From: Leucocoprinus leucothites
Taxonomy: Eukaryota; Basidiomycota; Agaricomycetes; Agaricales; Agaricaceae
Length of the DNA: 64,000 nucleotides
Reading direction: 5' to 3'
Assembly (NCBI GenBank): GCA_013368445.1
Contig: JAACJO010000003.1
Coordinates: 806,001-870,000 of the forward strand
Shown here: positions 1-12,715 of the stretch, piece by piece
How the letters are laid out: each line of letters starts with the position of its first letter
Numbering within the stretch: the stretch's first letter is position 1
The notes under the pieces: generated by a model
Databases searched by the model: none
Seen by the model: the letters and a program-made list of their open reading frames with translations, nothing else
What the model was told of the DNA's origin: nothing
Made by a program: the position numbers and the translations under genes

Positions 1-17
1 AATGAACTTTCACAGCG

Positions 18-1326
<1,309 letters not shown>

Positions 1327-1493
1327 TGCCGAATATTCGCATTGGAATACCTTGTCTCGAGTGTTTTTTTACTGTCAGTTGTGTGTATTAAGTTTCATAG
1401 TATATGTCGTATATCCAAGGAATGCTCGGAGCAGGGATGAAGGATAAAAGTACAAGCCCATCCAGGGTAGTTTTACAACTGCATGGTGAGTGA

Positions 1494-3544
1494 TCACTTT
1501 GTAGGACGAATGCTGTCCATTGATATCGACTCGGGCGTCTTTGCAAACTGAATACTCAGTGGACAGTCCCTGGGTCGGCTGAGACTACGATATCTCCCCG
1601 GTACCGGACCTTCCCCTCGGTCGATCCTCGTCTCACTCTCAACCGTGACATTAATACCATCAGCCAAACCAGTATTAGTGTTCTGAATTTGAGAATCGTC
1701 GTTAAAGTAGGAGAATTGGAAAAAGGAAGTTCGGTCCCAGAGTTGGTGGATGGCATGACGGCGAGAACTGGGGAAGAGCCGGAGGAGCCAAAAGTCGCGT
1801 TTTGGTCGAGAACGAGCGGAGTCGGAGTCGGGGTCGGGGTCGGCTGCTGAACGGGAGGGAAGGCGACCGAGGGAGTGGTGGCCTTTGCGATGACCGGCTT
1901 TGCGGAGGTTGAGAGTTATACGGGACATCATTGCTACAGTTATTCTAGGTGGGATGTGAGGTGAGTGGGGAGGGGGTTGGATGTGGAGAGGACTGACAGC
2001 TGTTCGGATCTGGAGAAGATTAGGAACGGGTGGTGAGAGGAGGGTGAGGGAGAGACTTACTGGGCTGCGATGTTTTTGGTTCCTTCTGGCGCGCTGACGA
2101 TCATGATTGTTAGAATCAGTGTTACAATTACAATCACACTGGAAATGAAATAGTTAGATCAACTTTACAGTGCCCCTTTTGTGAAAAAATTCATATACCT
2201 ATAATACAAGAGACCATCTTCGAGAAGACGTTGGATGATGTAGGAAGCTTCTGCGCGGCGGAGAGGAGGGATAGTTCGGTAGAGAGTGAGGAGGAAGATG
2301 ATGGTATCGTAGAGGAGGGGAATCCATGCTGAGGAAGAGGCGAGGACCCCGCTGTAGGGTTTTGTGTGGTCGAATACCATACTGCATGCTGGTGGAAGGT
2401 GGTTAATTGGGTATTATGATGGTGGAGTGAGATTTGGAGAATCAGTGATGGATGATCAGCGACTTACCGTGTACCCCGGATAGTGGATTATGTGCGACGG
2501 CTAAATAAACAGAGAAGGTGTATGTTTAGCACAGAGCGGCTCGTCCCCTCGGCGGGGGTGTATGTATATCGGAAGGAAGAGACTTACGACCTGCGTGAGC
2601 GATTAACCAGATGTTGACGCCTGTTTCGAAGATGAGGAGGAGGGAGAGGAAGAGGGTTATCCAGAGGTGGTTGGAGTAGATGGCGCGGATGCGGAGGAGC
2701 ATCATGAGGCCGACGGTTTCAACTGCGAGAGCGACGGTGACGCCTTCGTATTTGACGAAGCGGGCGCAGCTGAGGATGATAAGAATCAGTGATGAGTTGT
2801 TGGGACATTGTGATTGGGCGTGGGCGGTGTCGAGTGGGAGTGGACAGAATCAAGACTTACATCTATTGATAATGTTTTGGGTTGGAATGACAGAGAAGGT
2901 GATGGTGAGAGATATGGTATTTTGAGAGCGTTTCATACGATGTTGAGGAGTGAGGGTATTTTTCGGCTTACCTCGTCAGTCCATACTGGTGATAGGTATG
3001 CTGTTGGAGTGTGAGCGCCCGTGTCAAATTTGAAGAGGTAGGATACGAACCGTGAAGATTGAGGACGAAACCTAAGGGTGTAAAGTAGCGGTTCTGGGAA
3101 TACGAGTTTAGGTAGGTTGGTGGGTTTGTGGTTGATGGACGTACGAAGAAGAAGAGGTAGATGACTGATTAGATAGTTACAGTAAGTAAATGTTGCGATG
3201 GGGAGATGTGGGATTTTTGGGACTTACAGAGCCCTTTTCTGCCTTTCCAGATGTATTCGACTTCATCTGCAAATGTGTCGATGTGGTCCCAGAGGAGCGC
3301 TGTGAGACTTGCGAAGCCTACGAACTGACCGAGGTGAAGGGTGTGAGGATTCTGAAGTAGTCTAGGTGTGGGTGTGTTCGTGGACGTACGTTTGTTCGAA
3401 GGCTGGTTTATTACAGATGTTGAGATGTCATGAGAATGCAAGATATGATAAGCGAGGGTCGCACGTGGAATGACGTGTGTGGTACTCGGAATATGCGACT
3501 TACGTATCGAGTTTGTCCTCGTAGGGTGTAGCCAGGCCCGACAT
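1494..3544 (-). CDS. DUF6533 domain multi-pass membrane protein
   Basis: Predicted 400-aa membrane protein in 12 exons (minus strand, high to low): 3504-3544, 3378-3390, 3228-3351, 3145-3164, 3051-3093, 2972-3000, 2861-2862, 2591-2769, 2468-2500, 2199-2388, 2061-2138, 1494-1944. Exon lengths sum to 1203 nt and every junction keeps frame with GT-AG borders. The N-terminal part carries the DUF6533 signature (LLWDHIDTFADEVEYIW, then NRYFTPLG); later hydrophobic segments include an IYSNHLWITLFL region and LLYDTIIFLLTLYRT, followed by the family-typical LLEDGLLYY. The last exon is a hydrophilic tail rich in Arg, Ser and Asp. DUF6533 proteins are common in Agaricomycetes and have no known function. 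Odd points: exons of 13, 20 and 2 nt; the 2-nt exon is needed to keep frame. The tiny exon 2 and the start are the least certain parts. Confidence 0.8.
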
Positions 3545-4490
3545 GTTCAAGCAGCACTTAACTGTGAGTGGCACAGCGAGAGGATGAGAGAGAGGAGGGG
3601 GAAATTGACATTTCGGGCGCTGCGATGGTGCGGTGTATATATATTGGTAAGTATAGGCTTAGAGCGTCTATCCTTCCATGATGATGCTTGGGTTTGGTGG
3701 AGTATCATTCATACTGACACTTAATTCGAAGACAACGGTGATGGATGGAGACGGCATTTCAAGGTTATATTTGTGTAGGGGGAGGAAGGAGATTTGCGAC
3801 GGGGACGGAGGGAAGTTGGAGGCTGTTGGATTGTGTCGTAAGCTGGGATTTGCGAAGGTGCGAGGTTGGCTGAATAGCTTAGTTGACTGCTGTATGGACG
3901 GTTTGAACAGCTAAACACTGTCTTTTGTGTGAGCTTGGCTTTCAAGTTATTTCCATTGGTATATAGATAATATTAAGTGTCTCCACTGGTCGGGAAGGGT
4001 CTGTGTTTGGTGGAGAGATGGGGAGATGCTGGGGATAATTGATTGGGTTGTGATGTGAGGAGATACGGCGGGGAAGGGACAAGGCTAGTTACTCCAACAC
4101 TGCAAATGGGGGAACAGAGCTGGGCGTCAGTATAGGAAGGGGAAAGCGGACCGCCAAGGACTGGTAATTTGATGCAATCATGCCGATGATTGCCGAAATC
4201 CGAAAAGGGAAAGAAGCGTTGTGACTGTGTACACAACACCAACGACCGCGACGTAGTCGAAAACCGTTTGCCCTACCTCAAGGTGAGTGTCTATGCTCGG
4301 ATTTTTGGCATTTAGTGGTTGGGATGTGTGTTTGGGGTGCCGTTGGGTGCTGGTTTGAGGTGTTAGAAGATGGATTTGGGATGGATGCGTGGATTGTGGA
4401 TCGGATGAGGCTGGATGAATGATTTCGTTGAAACTCGCTGTGTTCGTTTGAGGGCGGAATGCTGATTGATTTTACGTTTATAGACTCGCA
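3545..4490. promoter_or_regulatory. Divergent promoter interval with 5' UTR intron of RPL25
   Basis: The DUF6533 gene and RPL25 are transcribed away from each other across this 0.95-kb interval, so both promoters should lie here. The last part contains a likely 5' UTR intron of RPL25: donor GTGAGT at 4283 and acceptor TTTATAG ending at 4483, eight bases before the ATG. Leader introns are common in fungal ribosomal protein genes. No other supported coding sequence is seen; open frames here are short and lack recognisable motifs. Confidence 0.55.
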
Positions 4491-5204
4491 ATGGCTACGA
4501 CAAAAACGACCAAGGGCAAGGCTGCCGCCAAGTGTGGGTTGATACCTACTTGTACGATAATTGTGCTGATAGAGCGAATGAACGACAGCATCGGCCAAGG
4601 ACAACAAGGCCAAGGCCGCCAAAAAAGCCGCTCTGCAGGGCGCAAACTCGCATAGCGCACGAAAGCAGCGATTCTCAGTGTCGTTCCATCGTCCCAAGAC
4701 ACTTAGACTTGCGCGTGACCCCAAATACCCTCGCAAGTCGATCCCTCATGTGCCGAGGATGGATCAGTTCCGTACTATCGTATCGTGAGTGTGATTATGA
4801 AGTGAGGCGAGGCGAAGGTGAAGCTCATTTGATTGATTGACAGGCCGTTGAACACAGAGTCTGCGATGAAGAAGATTGAGGAACATAATACACTTGTGTT
4901 TATTGTGGATATCAAGGCGAACAAGCGACAGATTAAGGATGCGGTGAAGAAGTTGTATGATGTGAATGCGGCCAAGGTGAACACACTGATTCGGTGAGTG
5001 GCAGGTTTATTGGTGAATAGACAGTTGTGATTGATTCTGTGATATATTTGTTGTGTCTTAGACCTGATGGAAAGAAGAAGGCGTATGTACGGTTGACAGC
5101 TGACCATGATGCTCTGGATGTAGCCAACAAGGTATGGGTTATTTTTTAGGCGTATCGGGGTGTGGTGCTGACTATGGAGGGATTTGCAGATCGGCTTCAT
5201 TTAA
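4491..5204 (+). CDS. RPL25: 60S ribosomal protein uL23 (L25/L23a)
   Basis: Five exons (4491-4533, 4589-4784, 4844-4993, 5062-5131, 5190-5204) give a 157-aa protein. It is a large-subunit ribosomal protein that binds 26S rRNA near the peptide exit tunnel. The N-terminal 45 residues are Lys/Ala-rich, typical of the eukaryotic extension. They are followed by the family core with [14 protein letters not shown], a segment with [13 protein letters not shown], and the C-terminal [13 protein letters not shown], ending DVANKIGFI. Size matches known eukaryotic uL23 (about 140-156 aa). All junctions are GT-AG and the frame closes exactly (474 nt with stop). The first donor (GTGGGT) is the least canonical but is the only one that keeps frame. 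It appears intact and functional. Confidence 0.95.
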
Positions 5205-5670
5205 AAGTCATGCGTACGGGTAGCTTTGTTAGTATTAGTCCTATGTTTTTTGAAACATGCATATTGTTCTATGGCACATGTCCGCGATCAACTGTCCAGG
5301 TGGCAGATCTAAAAATGATGAGAGATGGAAACGCGTGGGAAGGGTCCTGATGCCAGATGGGAGAGGGTCGTGCTGTGCATCCCGCTCTGCCTTTGCGCCC
5401 GCCGTCGTCCGCAGCGCGCAGAGAGAGAGAATTGGCGACAGGTGTTGGAGAGACGCTGAAGAGGCGTCTGTGTACGGCAGTGGGCGGGAAAGGACGTGAG
5501 GAGCGGCCTAAAAGTGCCTGGGTGGGAGGAAGTGTGACGCGTGACAAGAGAAGAAGTGATGTGTGATTTTGTGGGAGCGGTTATACGGTTTGTCTCTTGT
5601 CCAGCTAGAAACCCTCACGCTCCTTCGCTCTGGCGGCTGTAAGCTCGCCGTCCTGCTCGTCAGCACACAA
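5205..5670. other. Intergenic, RPL25 3' end to MSB2 5' region
   Basis: 466 bp without a supported gene. It should contain the RPL25 3' UTR and the promoter and leader of the downstream mucin gene. The block 5360-5530 is GC-rich with purine-rich stretches. I see no RNA gene or repeat. Confidence 0.5.
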
Positions 5671-8043
5671 ATGCTTTTATTTTCCAAATTATCTGCCCTT
5701 TTTCTCCTCATAGTACCCGCCCTTGCCCTCCATTCCTCCCAAGAATCTTCCCATGCTCGTCGCTCTCTTGCTATAAGGTCCAACCTCAGGAGACAGGGCT
5801 TTTTCCAAGGCCTGGGCAATGGCCTCGACGGGGTTCTAGATGGAGCTGGAGGAGATCTCGGGTCTTTACTTGGTGAGTGTTCCTTTGGACATTAGATGGG
5901 TTTCTTTGGCTGATGGAGGAATGTAGGTGGCAACGACCAGGAAGATCATACCCATGATGTTCCCCCCACTCCACCTCCTACTATCCCTTCTCCCTCTTCT
6001 TCTGGTTCATCCTCTATCTCGTCTACGGAATCAAGCAACTCGACCACGTCCTCCTCGACTTTATCGTCCCCGACCACGGATTTTACTCAGCCCACGCCAA
6101 CTCCGACCCCGACGAGTGATGGTGGTCTCCTCGGTGGTATAGGTAGTGCGGTCGACGGTGTTACTTCGGGACTTGGTGGTGTTGTTACCGGGGTCGTTGG
6201 GGGAGGCGATAGTTCGTCCAGCCCCGAGCCGACTACTACCACGAGTCTACTTCCTCCTGTGATTTCCACCCCTACCGGCACTGACGGGTCCAGCTCAAGT
6301 CCTACCGATGGGTCCTCAACTCCTACTGATGGATCCTCGACTCCCACCGACGGATCTAGTACTGGAACGGGATCCAGTTCTGGGTCTGATTCGTCGTCGC
6401 CAACTGTTACCCCGCCTCCTACTTCCCCGCCGTCTAGCACTTCCTCTGCATCAGACTCGTCAGGGGGTGGAGGGATCCTCGATCCTATTACCAGTATCGT
6501 TGGCGGTATCACCAGTGATGTCCTGCCACCAGTTACCAGTGCCGTAGGCGACGTTACTAGTGGTCTTGGTGGTGCAGTCTCGTCGGTCACCAGCAACCTT
6601 CCGCCGACTTCCGCCACGAGCGTTGGTTCTAATGTACCCACCAGTGTTCCTACATCCGATACCTCGGGACTTCCTACCACTTCGTTACTACCTTCTGATG
6701 GTGGTGAAGGAACCACTTCCGGACCACTTGGTCCAACTAATGGTACAGTTTCGGATCTCCCTACCAGCACCTCTATTCCCGCCAATACCACCTCTGCTAG
6801 TCCCACGATTAGCTTCCCCACTCCGACAGGCAATATCAGCTCTACTGTATCCGAAGAGACTTCGACTGAGACGACTGTCACTTCTACCTCGGTCACCACA
6901 TTTTCCGTCGAGCCTGGTCTTTCGTTTGTCCTCACAGAGTCTTCTTTAGCGTTCGCTTCAGTTCCCACGCCAACCACTACTACTCTCACTGATCCGGATG
7001 CGGCGACGACTACCGTCGATGATGCTCCCCTTGCAGCTACCGCCCCGGTTGGTCCTGCCCCTCTCCCTACAGGCATCCCTGCCAGGATATTTCCCCGTGA
7101 ACAGCTCGACATTTCCAACAAGACACGATTTGAAGGATATACCTTGATCAGCATCCTTTTCAATAATGAGCTCAATTGGCGTTTCGTTGTCAACAGCACC
7201 CTCGCATCAAGTCAAATTTTCGCTTATACTCCTGTCCTCCTTACGACCGCGCTCAACATCCCTTGTACGTTTTTTTTTTTGTATTGGTATCCGTTGATCG
7301 CGTGAATTGGTACTGAATCTTGTTCATCAGCCGATCAAATCATGACATACGCTTTACAAGTTTATATTCCCACCAGCTACCGCAGTCCCAGCGATGCTGC
7401 CGTCCTGGGTAGCACATGGCTCGGATACATCCCTACGAACGATGTCGACACGCTCGCGGCGCAAATCAAGACCAAGTCTTCGCCATTCTACACTGGTGTT
7501 CCGAGCGGCGTTGCCAAGGATCTCGCTAATCGCGTCGTTTCAGGCTATGATATTCTCTCCGTTCCTGACCCGACTTCACCCAACGGCTCGGACGGCATTG
7601 ATGATGGCGGCGACAATAATGATTCGGGGGATAATGGCAAGTCTCGACAGGATGCTATTATTGGTGTTGTCAGTGCGCTTGGAGCTATTGCGCTTTTGGT
7701 GCTTGTGTTCCTTGTGTATAGATCGATCAAGAGACGCAAGGCGTTGGCGCATAGGAGGCTTTCGGATCCTCCTGATGAGATGTTAGGAGTGCGTCCGGAG
7801 GGAAGGGAGTTCGATCAGGATAGTGTTGGAGGTGCGAGGAGAAGGAGTTTTTATTATGCGGAGGATTCGTTGAGGGTGTATGAGGGTCAGCCGAGTGCGA
7901 ATGCGAGGGATGAATTGATGGGTGATGTTAGTCCGGTGATGCAGAGTCAGCAGCAGCAGCAGCAGCAGATGACGCAGAGAAGACATGTTCAGGGTGATGT
8001 GATTTCGGCACCGGTGTTGAGGGGTAGTACGATGAATTGGTAG
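5671..8043 (+). CDS. MSB2-like signalling mucin, single-pass membrane sensor
   Basis: Three exons (5671-5872, 5927-7264, 7331-8043; introns with GTGAGT and GTACGT donors) encode 750 aa. The N-terminus has a signal peptide (MLLFSKLSALFLLIVPALAL). Next comes a very long Ser/Thr/Pro/Gly-rich region, with TPTDGSS-type repeats near 6300-6360, that should be heavily O-glycosylated. A conserved extracellular domain follows, with ISILFNNELNWRFVV, SSQIFAYTP and WLGYIPTNDVDTL, which resembles the juxtamembrane domain of Msb2 osmosensing and surface-sensing mucins of the HOG and filamentation MAPK pathways. One transmembrane helix (IIGVVSALGAIALLVLVFLVY) is followed by a basic RSIKRRK stop-transfer and a cytoplasmic tail of about 110 aa with a seven-Gln run. 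The assignment rests on domain order and motif memory; other mucin-like sensors are the alternative. Confidence 0.75.
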
Positions 8044-8412
8044 AACCAGGTACTTTGTGGATGTACTGTCGGAACCTGTCTTCGCTCTCGCTCTCCTCCC
8101 CCATTCTCCTCTTGTAGTCGTCGTGCTTCGCTGTATGTTCTTATTGATGCTTCGTTGGACTGATTTTATACCTTTGCTCATTTTTCTTTTTCGGTTTGAC
8201 TGTTGATGATGATGTTGCTAATGCTTTTTTTTTGGTGCGCCCTGGGAGGTTACCGCAGAAAATTTCCAGCCCATTGCTTCCGATGATTATTTATTGTGGT
8301 TGTGTATATACCATACCGTACCGTACTGTGTTGGTACTCCCTCCTCCCCGCTGGTGGGCTTTTTTGGTGCACTGGGTTTTTGATAGATGGTTTTCTTTTT
8401 TTTGGTGTGTGT
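8010..8412 (+). repeat. MSB2 3' end segment, source of a duplication
   Basis: The last codons of the mucin gene and about 370 bp of downstream sequence recur, diverged, at 11287-11695 in the same orientation. The copies share the terminal MNW codons and stop, the CCATACCGTACC motif and the CCCTGGGAGGTTACCGCAG block. This places the original 3' UTR and terminator region here. Confidence 0.8.
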
Positions 8413-9788
8413 TTTTTCTCTTTTATGTTTGTGTATTGGGGGTGGAGAAAATATATATATGGTTATATATGAGTGGGTTTGTGTGGTTGGGTTAGGTGAT
8501 CATGATTAGTTTGTTACTGTTCATTAGTTGTGAAGTGCCCAAGTCTGTGGTACCCTTGGCGGCGGATGGGCTAGTTTAATGAACGAGATAGACAGTGCAT
8601 GGCTTCGCGTTACATTCAGAATTCTAGGTCACTTTCTAAATTTTGTTTTTAAAACAAGTACAGGGACTAGGTGTTACTTGAGATACAAATCCAACTTGAG
8701 ATAATGAATAGTATCCCGTGACCTCCTACCTGGGGGTAGGCTTCGTCAGTTCAACGTAGATCCGTGAAATTCCAGAAACTACCGGAATGAATGAGCAACC
8801 AGTCCTCAGGAAGAGCAGAGAAGGAGGTTTCTCACGAGAACTAAATATATTGATAGGCAAGTTGAAACTGGCCGTCATAGTCTTGGCTAGGCATTGACCT
8901 GGTAGGGGAAAATGGTCGATCAGTCGCGACGGAAGACGAGTAGTAGGGGATATGTCATAGGTAGTTCAGGCCATGAACTTTGGAGGGAGTAGAAAAACTT
9001 ACCTTCAGCCCTGGCAGGTTTCAATTAGATGCCGATTGGCTAACGACGTAATTGCAAAGTTCGCGGCCATGGAATCAAAATCAGGGGAGGGGCTCGAAAT
9101 GGCTTTGTGAATCCAAGCTGTCAATTCAAGGCTCAACAGGACGCCAACTACCTATCAAAGTCACATCGAGTCAATCGTCATAATTAGATACGTTAAGTAA
9201 AGTCAGGTTTCACTGTTGCAGCAAGACATCCAACACTGTACCAACCACCCTCAGCATCAAGCGTCCCCCTTCGACAACCCGTTCTGCGGCTTATGTTCGA
9301 GAGCCTCAGTAACCTTTGGTTTATATTTATCAGCTACGATCCCAGTAAACATGGGGAACTTTGGCAAGCAAGTCAGGACCTTCTGAGCACCGGAGGGTTA
9401 ATCGCGGAACACACTTCGGATCACGACCTTGAGTCAACTATTGGAACTGGTACGATGATCGAACCAATAGGAGGGCTCTTTCATTCTTTGTCCGTTGGGC
9501 CCGAACCTACTTTGAGTGTCTAGAAGAGTGGGAAAGGTGAAGGGGAATATGTCAGGTCGCTGTAGGGGTGGAGGAAAAGTAAGATCTTACTTTTCCAGAT
9601 TCCATTTTACACTGTAGAGCACCAGCAGCGCCTTTGTTCTTCCATTTTCTACCAACACATCCAGTCACGACGGATTTGGCACATGAAATGTCTGACGTAT
9701 ACCACACCCAACCCACCCTCCAATTACTCAGAATCAGATGGAAGATCATATGCCTTAACCTTGCGTAATGTCGGCAACCAGTTCCCTT
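8413..9788. other. No recognised gene
   Basis: About 1.4 kb with mixed composition. One open frame at 9293-9523 (76 aa, plus) has no motif I recognise and no clear splice partners, so I do not call it. The interval probably includes the 3' UTR of the mucin gene at its left end. Confidence 0.4.
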
Positions 9789-9880
9789 AATGCAGCCTTT
9801 GAAAACAGGCTTAATCAGCATCTCAAAAATCCCAAAATAAAACTGCGACATATGAATTCGGCTGACATAACACCAGCCCT
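9789..9880. repeat. Short segmental duplication, partner of 17823-17914
   Basis: Roughly 90 bp in the same orientation as 17823-17914. Both contain a shared core with AATCAGCA, AAATCCCAAAATAAAACTGC and GAATTCGGCTGACATAAC. In the partner this segment holds the end of an unidentified minus-strand gene fragment. It lies just left of the duplicated multi-TM gene, so it is part of the same patchwork of duplicated pieces. Confidence 0.7.
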
Positions 9881-9897
9881 TCATCTCAATCTCCTTT

Positions 9898-11284
9898 AAC
9901 AATTATTTAACATTTGCGTGTGCTATATAAGTAGCGACTCTCGTTGATTCCCTAACACTATGGCCTTGACTTTACATTTTATCAATGGGACCGCATTTTG
10001 CGCACAAGGTATGTGTGAGTTCCGATGTGCCCTTTGGCCACTTTTTGCTCGTCATGGGGGCTTCGTACTTTTAGGATGGTCACAACATTGCCTTGCCTGT
10101 TTCATATCAAAGTCGAAGCGAATTTGAGCCATCTTCGTCTGGTGAGTGACTTGCCTCGAGGCCTAACTGCACATGCCGCAGTACAGGATTGTCACATTGC
10201 AAATTGACAGCTGGATGTTCTCATGCCCTATCCTCGCTCATCATTATACCGTCATGTCAATGCCGGACCTCTGTCTCCCTGCGAATCCAGATACCTCTGG
10301 CATCGGCGTACGAACTGCTGTCTATGCTTAGAGTCTGCTTAGCTTCATACCAGCACTCTTTTTGCTCCAGGACGGGAAGGTCACCCCATTGGAGCTTGAG
10401 GCTTTGAAGACTCAGTCGACAACCGTTCTCATCACAGCTTTCGCCATTCTCTTGTCAGTCATCATGCAGGCACTCCAACATGGCTTGACCAACTACCACG
10501 CTGCCATCATTCTCAACCTCAGCTGGATGAACAACACGAACCTCTTCATATACTTTGTTCTTTACACCTACCATACATTCGAGCTGAGAGATGAAGAGAT
10601 GAAGCAAGGTCGAGACCGATGGGCCCTACAAGTGTTTTGCGGTTCTTGGATGAAGAAGGCTATGAAGAATCCGGTATTGATCATTGGCTCTGCACACCTA
10701 TCCCTCATGTCAGCGGTGGGAATATGGCTCTGGGCGAAACCCATCGCCTTTGGCAACTCCCCGCCTTGTTCACTGTCAGCTTTGCTTTTCGTCGTGGGTC
10801 AACGAGCCTCAATCGGCTCCCAAGGGCTGCACGAATGGTCTCTTCTCATATACAGCCTACTCCTTATTCCCGGCCTGAACCTAATCGTCCCAATCGGCTT
10901 CTTCGCTGCGCCAATTTGGGTTTATCATCATTTTTTTCCTTTCTCTCTCAAACGAGAATCCGCACTCAGTTTCGCGAGAGCTGGGTTGGCCATGTTGGCC
11001 ATCATCAATATTGTCCTTCTGGCTGATACCGAAGTCGCGATCAGTGAGAATCAGGGTCTGACAGTCAAAGGTGACGGTGACTGGACGTTCAGACAGATGT
11101 TAGCCCTACTCTTACTCTTGATTCTGATGCATGATATTGGAGAAGCACTCTTAGAAGGACATGCAGAGAGGGTTGGCAAAAAGCTTAAGGATGCAGCAAA
11201 GAAGGGAAATATGGATATGGTTCATGATACCATAAAGTCCGGAGCACCAAGCAGTGCAGTCGGTAAATACAGTACTACTTATTA
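9898..11284 (+). pseudogene. Truncated copy of the multi-TM/ankyrin gene
   Basis: Parallels 20878-22200 along its whole length, including about 370 bp upstream of the start. The start codon corresponds to 10254. Codon 26 is TAG (10329-10331) where the intact paralogue has CAG. Downstream the frame stays open to 11285 and keeps all the hydrophobic segments of the membrane domain (SLLIYSLLLIPGLNLIVPIG, ARAGLAMLAIINIVLL and others). Homology stops right after the first intron donor, so all ankyrin exons are missing, and the next bases belong to a duplicated MSB2 3' end. The long open frame could in principle be translated from an internal ATG (10362), but the lost N-terminus and lost C-terminal half argue for a pseudogene. 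Confidence 0.8.
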
Positions 11285-11286
11285 AG

Positions 11287-11695
11287 ATTCGGCACTGGGG
11301 TAGTACGATGAATTGGTAGAACCAGGTACTTTGTTGATGTATTGTCGGGACCCGTCTTTGCTCGCTCTCCTCTTTCCGTTCTTCTCCTGTAATTGTCATG
11401 CTTCACTGTATGTTCTTTTTGATGCTTAGTCGGACTGATTGTATATCTTTGCTCACCTTTTTTTTCGGTGTTTGACTGTCGATGAATATGTTGCTAATGC
11501 TTTTTTTACCCTGGGAGGTTACCGCAGAAAATGTCCAGCCTGTATTGCCTTTGGTTGTCTGTTGTGGTTGTGTGTATACCATACCGTACCATACTGTGTT
11601 GGTACTCCCCCCTCCCCATTGATGGGCTTTTTGGTGTGATGGGTTTTTGATACATGGTTCGCTTTTTTCATTTGCTTTTTGTTTTCTTTTCGCGT
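11287..11695 (+). repeat. Duplicated MSB2 3' end
   Basis: Diverged copy of 8010-8412, starting within the last dozen codons of the mucin gene (the GGTAGTACGATGAATTGGTAG block is identical) and running through its downstream region. It is fused on the left to the truncated multi-TM gene copy and on the right, after about 10 bp, to the inverted SMC3 pseudogene. It carries no gene of its own. Confidence 0.8.
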
Positions 11696-11705
11696 ATTGG
11701 TTCTA

Positions 11706-11845
11706 TATCCAATCTACAAACTCCTGTGCCTTCTCTCTCTTAATAACACATATCAAAGATACTTTCTGGTTATTAAACAAAATGCCATATAAAACTTGTT
11801 CACAGTCACAAGCATCTCCTGCCACTGGAAAGTGGTGGTGATTTG
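11706..11845 (-). pseudogene. SMC3 pseudogene copy 2, distal part
   Basis: Minus-strand translation gives the end of the SMC3 head: FYGILFNNQKV, then IKREKAQEFVD. Its upstream half lies at 16705-17812 on the same strand; the two parts are separated by a LINE insertion and bracketed by a 14-bp target-site duplication. The terminal EAQAQ exon seen in copy 1 is absent here. The FNNQKV and IKREK motifs are closer to the usual SMC3 sequence than those of copy 1. Confidence 0.85.
11832..11845. repeat. Target-site duplication of the LINE, left copy
   Basis: GTGGTGGTGATTTG occurs here and again at 16705-16718, exactly flanking the LINE on its 5' side and after its poly-A tail. On the minus strand it is the SMC3 codons encoding the conserved TTTF region. 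One copy therefore belongs to the original gene and the other was generated by insertion. Confidence 0.9.
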
Positions 11846-12539
11846 CTCCTAAACAAAATTGACAGCCAATGGCGACCATTAGAATTCCACCCAACACAAA
11901 GAATTGGATCTCACTTATCCGATGACTTCACAATAAAATCAATAAATGATATCTTTTGAATCTTCATCCCAAAACAACCTCAACAACCAATAAACCCCTT
12001 CCTTCCCCCTCCTGAAGAAAACTCGGACAACAGCCCAATTGTGGTATACACTGATGGATCCTGTGATCGCAATGGTGATGAGAGAGCCTGAGCTGGAAGC
12101 AGAATATTTTTCAATGACAACAATACAATAAATACAGTGGCCAGAGTACCTGAAAGATATGACCAATCAAACCAAACCACAGAAATATATGCAATCAACT
12201 ATGCCCTTCAAACAACAAACATACATGCCAAGCTTGAAATCAGAACAGACTCCAAATATGCAATAGATGCACTTACCAAGCACACTCAAAAATGGGAAGA
12301 TGAAGAATGGACAAAAACAAAAAACACTAATCTAATAATGGAAACCACCAACTCACTCCGAACAAGGACTGCAAAGACCATCTTCACCTGGGTAAAAGGC
12401 CATAATAGACCCCACAGGAATGAAATGGCAGACAACCTCACAAAACAGGGGTTGGCATTACATCAGCAATCTTTGGTCTGGTACCCCATTGTTAGGTAGT
12501 ACTAGGTAATACAGTAGTGTACTAATGTACCCCCCCCTT

Positions 12540-12715
12540 TATATAGCACTCTGTCAAGATTATGTAGCATTAGTGTAGTGCTACATAGCCTAACTGAAGT
12601 GCTAGTGAGTGTTACATAGCTTAGCCAGGGTGTTAGTGAGTGCTACCTAGCCAAGCCAAAGTGCTAGTGAGTGCTAGTGAGTGCTACCCAGGTAAGCCAA
12701 ATTGCTAGGGATATA
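12540..12715. repeat. Subterminal short tandem repeats of the TIR element
   Basis: Several imperfect copies of a unit of about 36 bp built on GTGCTAGTGAGTGCTAC followed by a TAGCC-AAGCCAA motif. Similar GCTA-rich motifs (GGGCCAATGCTA, GCTAGTAGATGCTAGTAGAT) occur near the opposite end at 15470-15650. Subterminal repeats of this kind are often transposase binding sites; that role is inferred. Confidence 0.6.

Noticed and set aside
6087..7199. 370-codon open frame on the minus strand opposite the mucin gene
   Set aside because: It is a shadow of the Ser/Thr/Pro-rich low-complexity exon; composition is Val/Gly/Ser repeats, and it has no splice structure or motif. The plus-strand gene explains the sequence.
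10362..11285. Truncated multi-TM copy as a functional short gene
   Set aside because: It keeps an open frame, but lacks the first helix because of the stop at codon 26 and all ankyrin exons, and its 3' end is borrowed from MSB2. I list it as a pseudogene, with translation from an internal start as a residual possibility.
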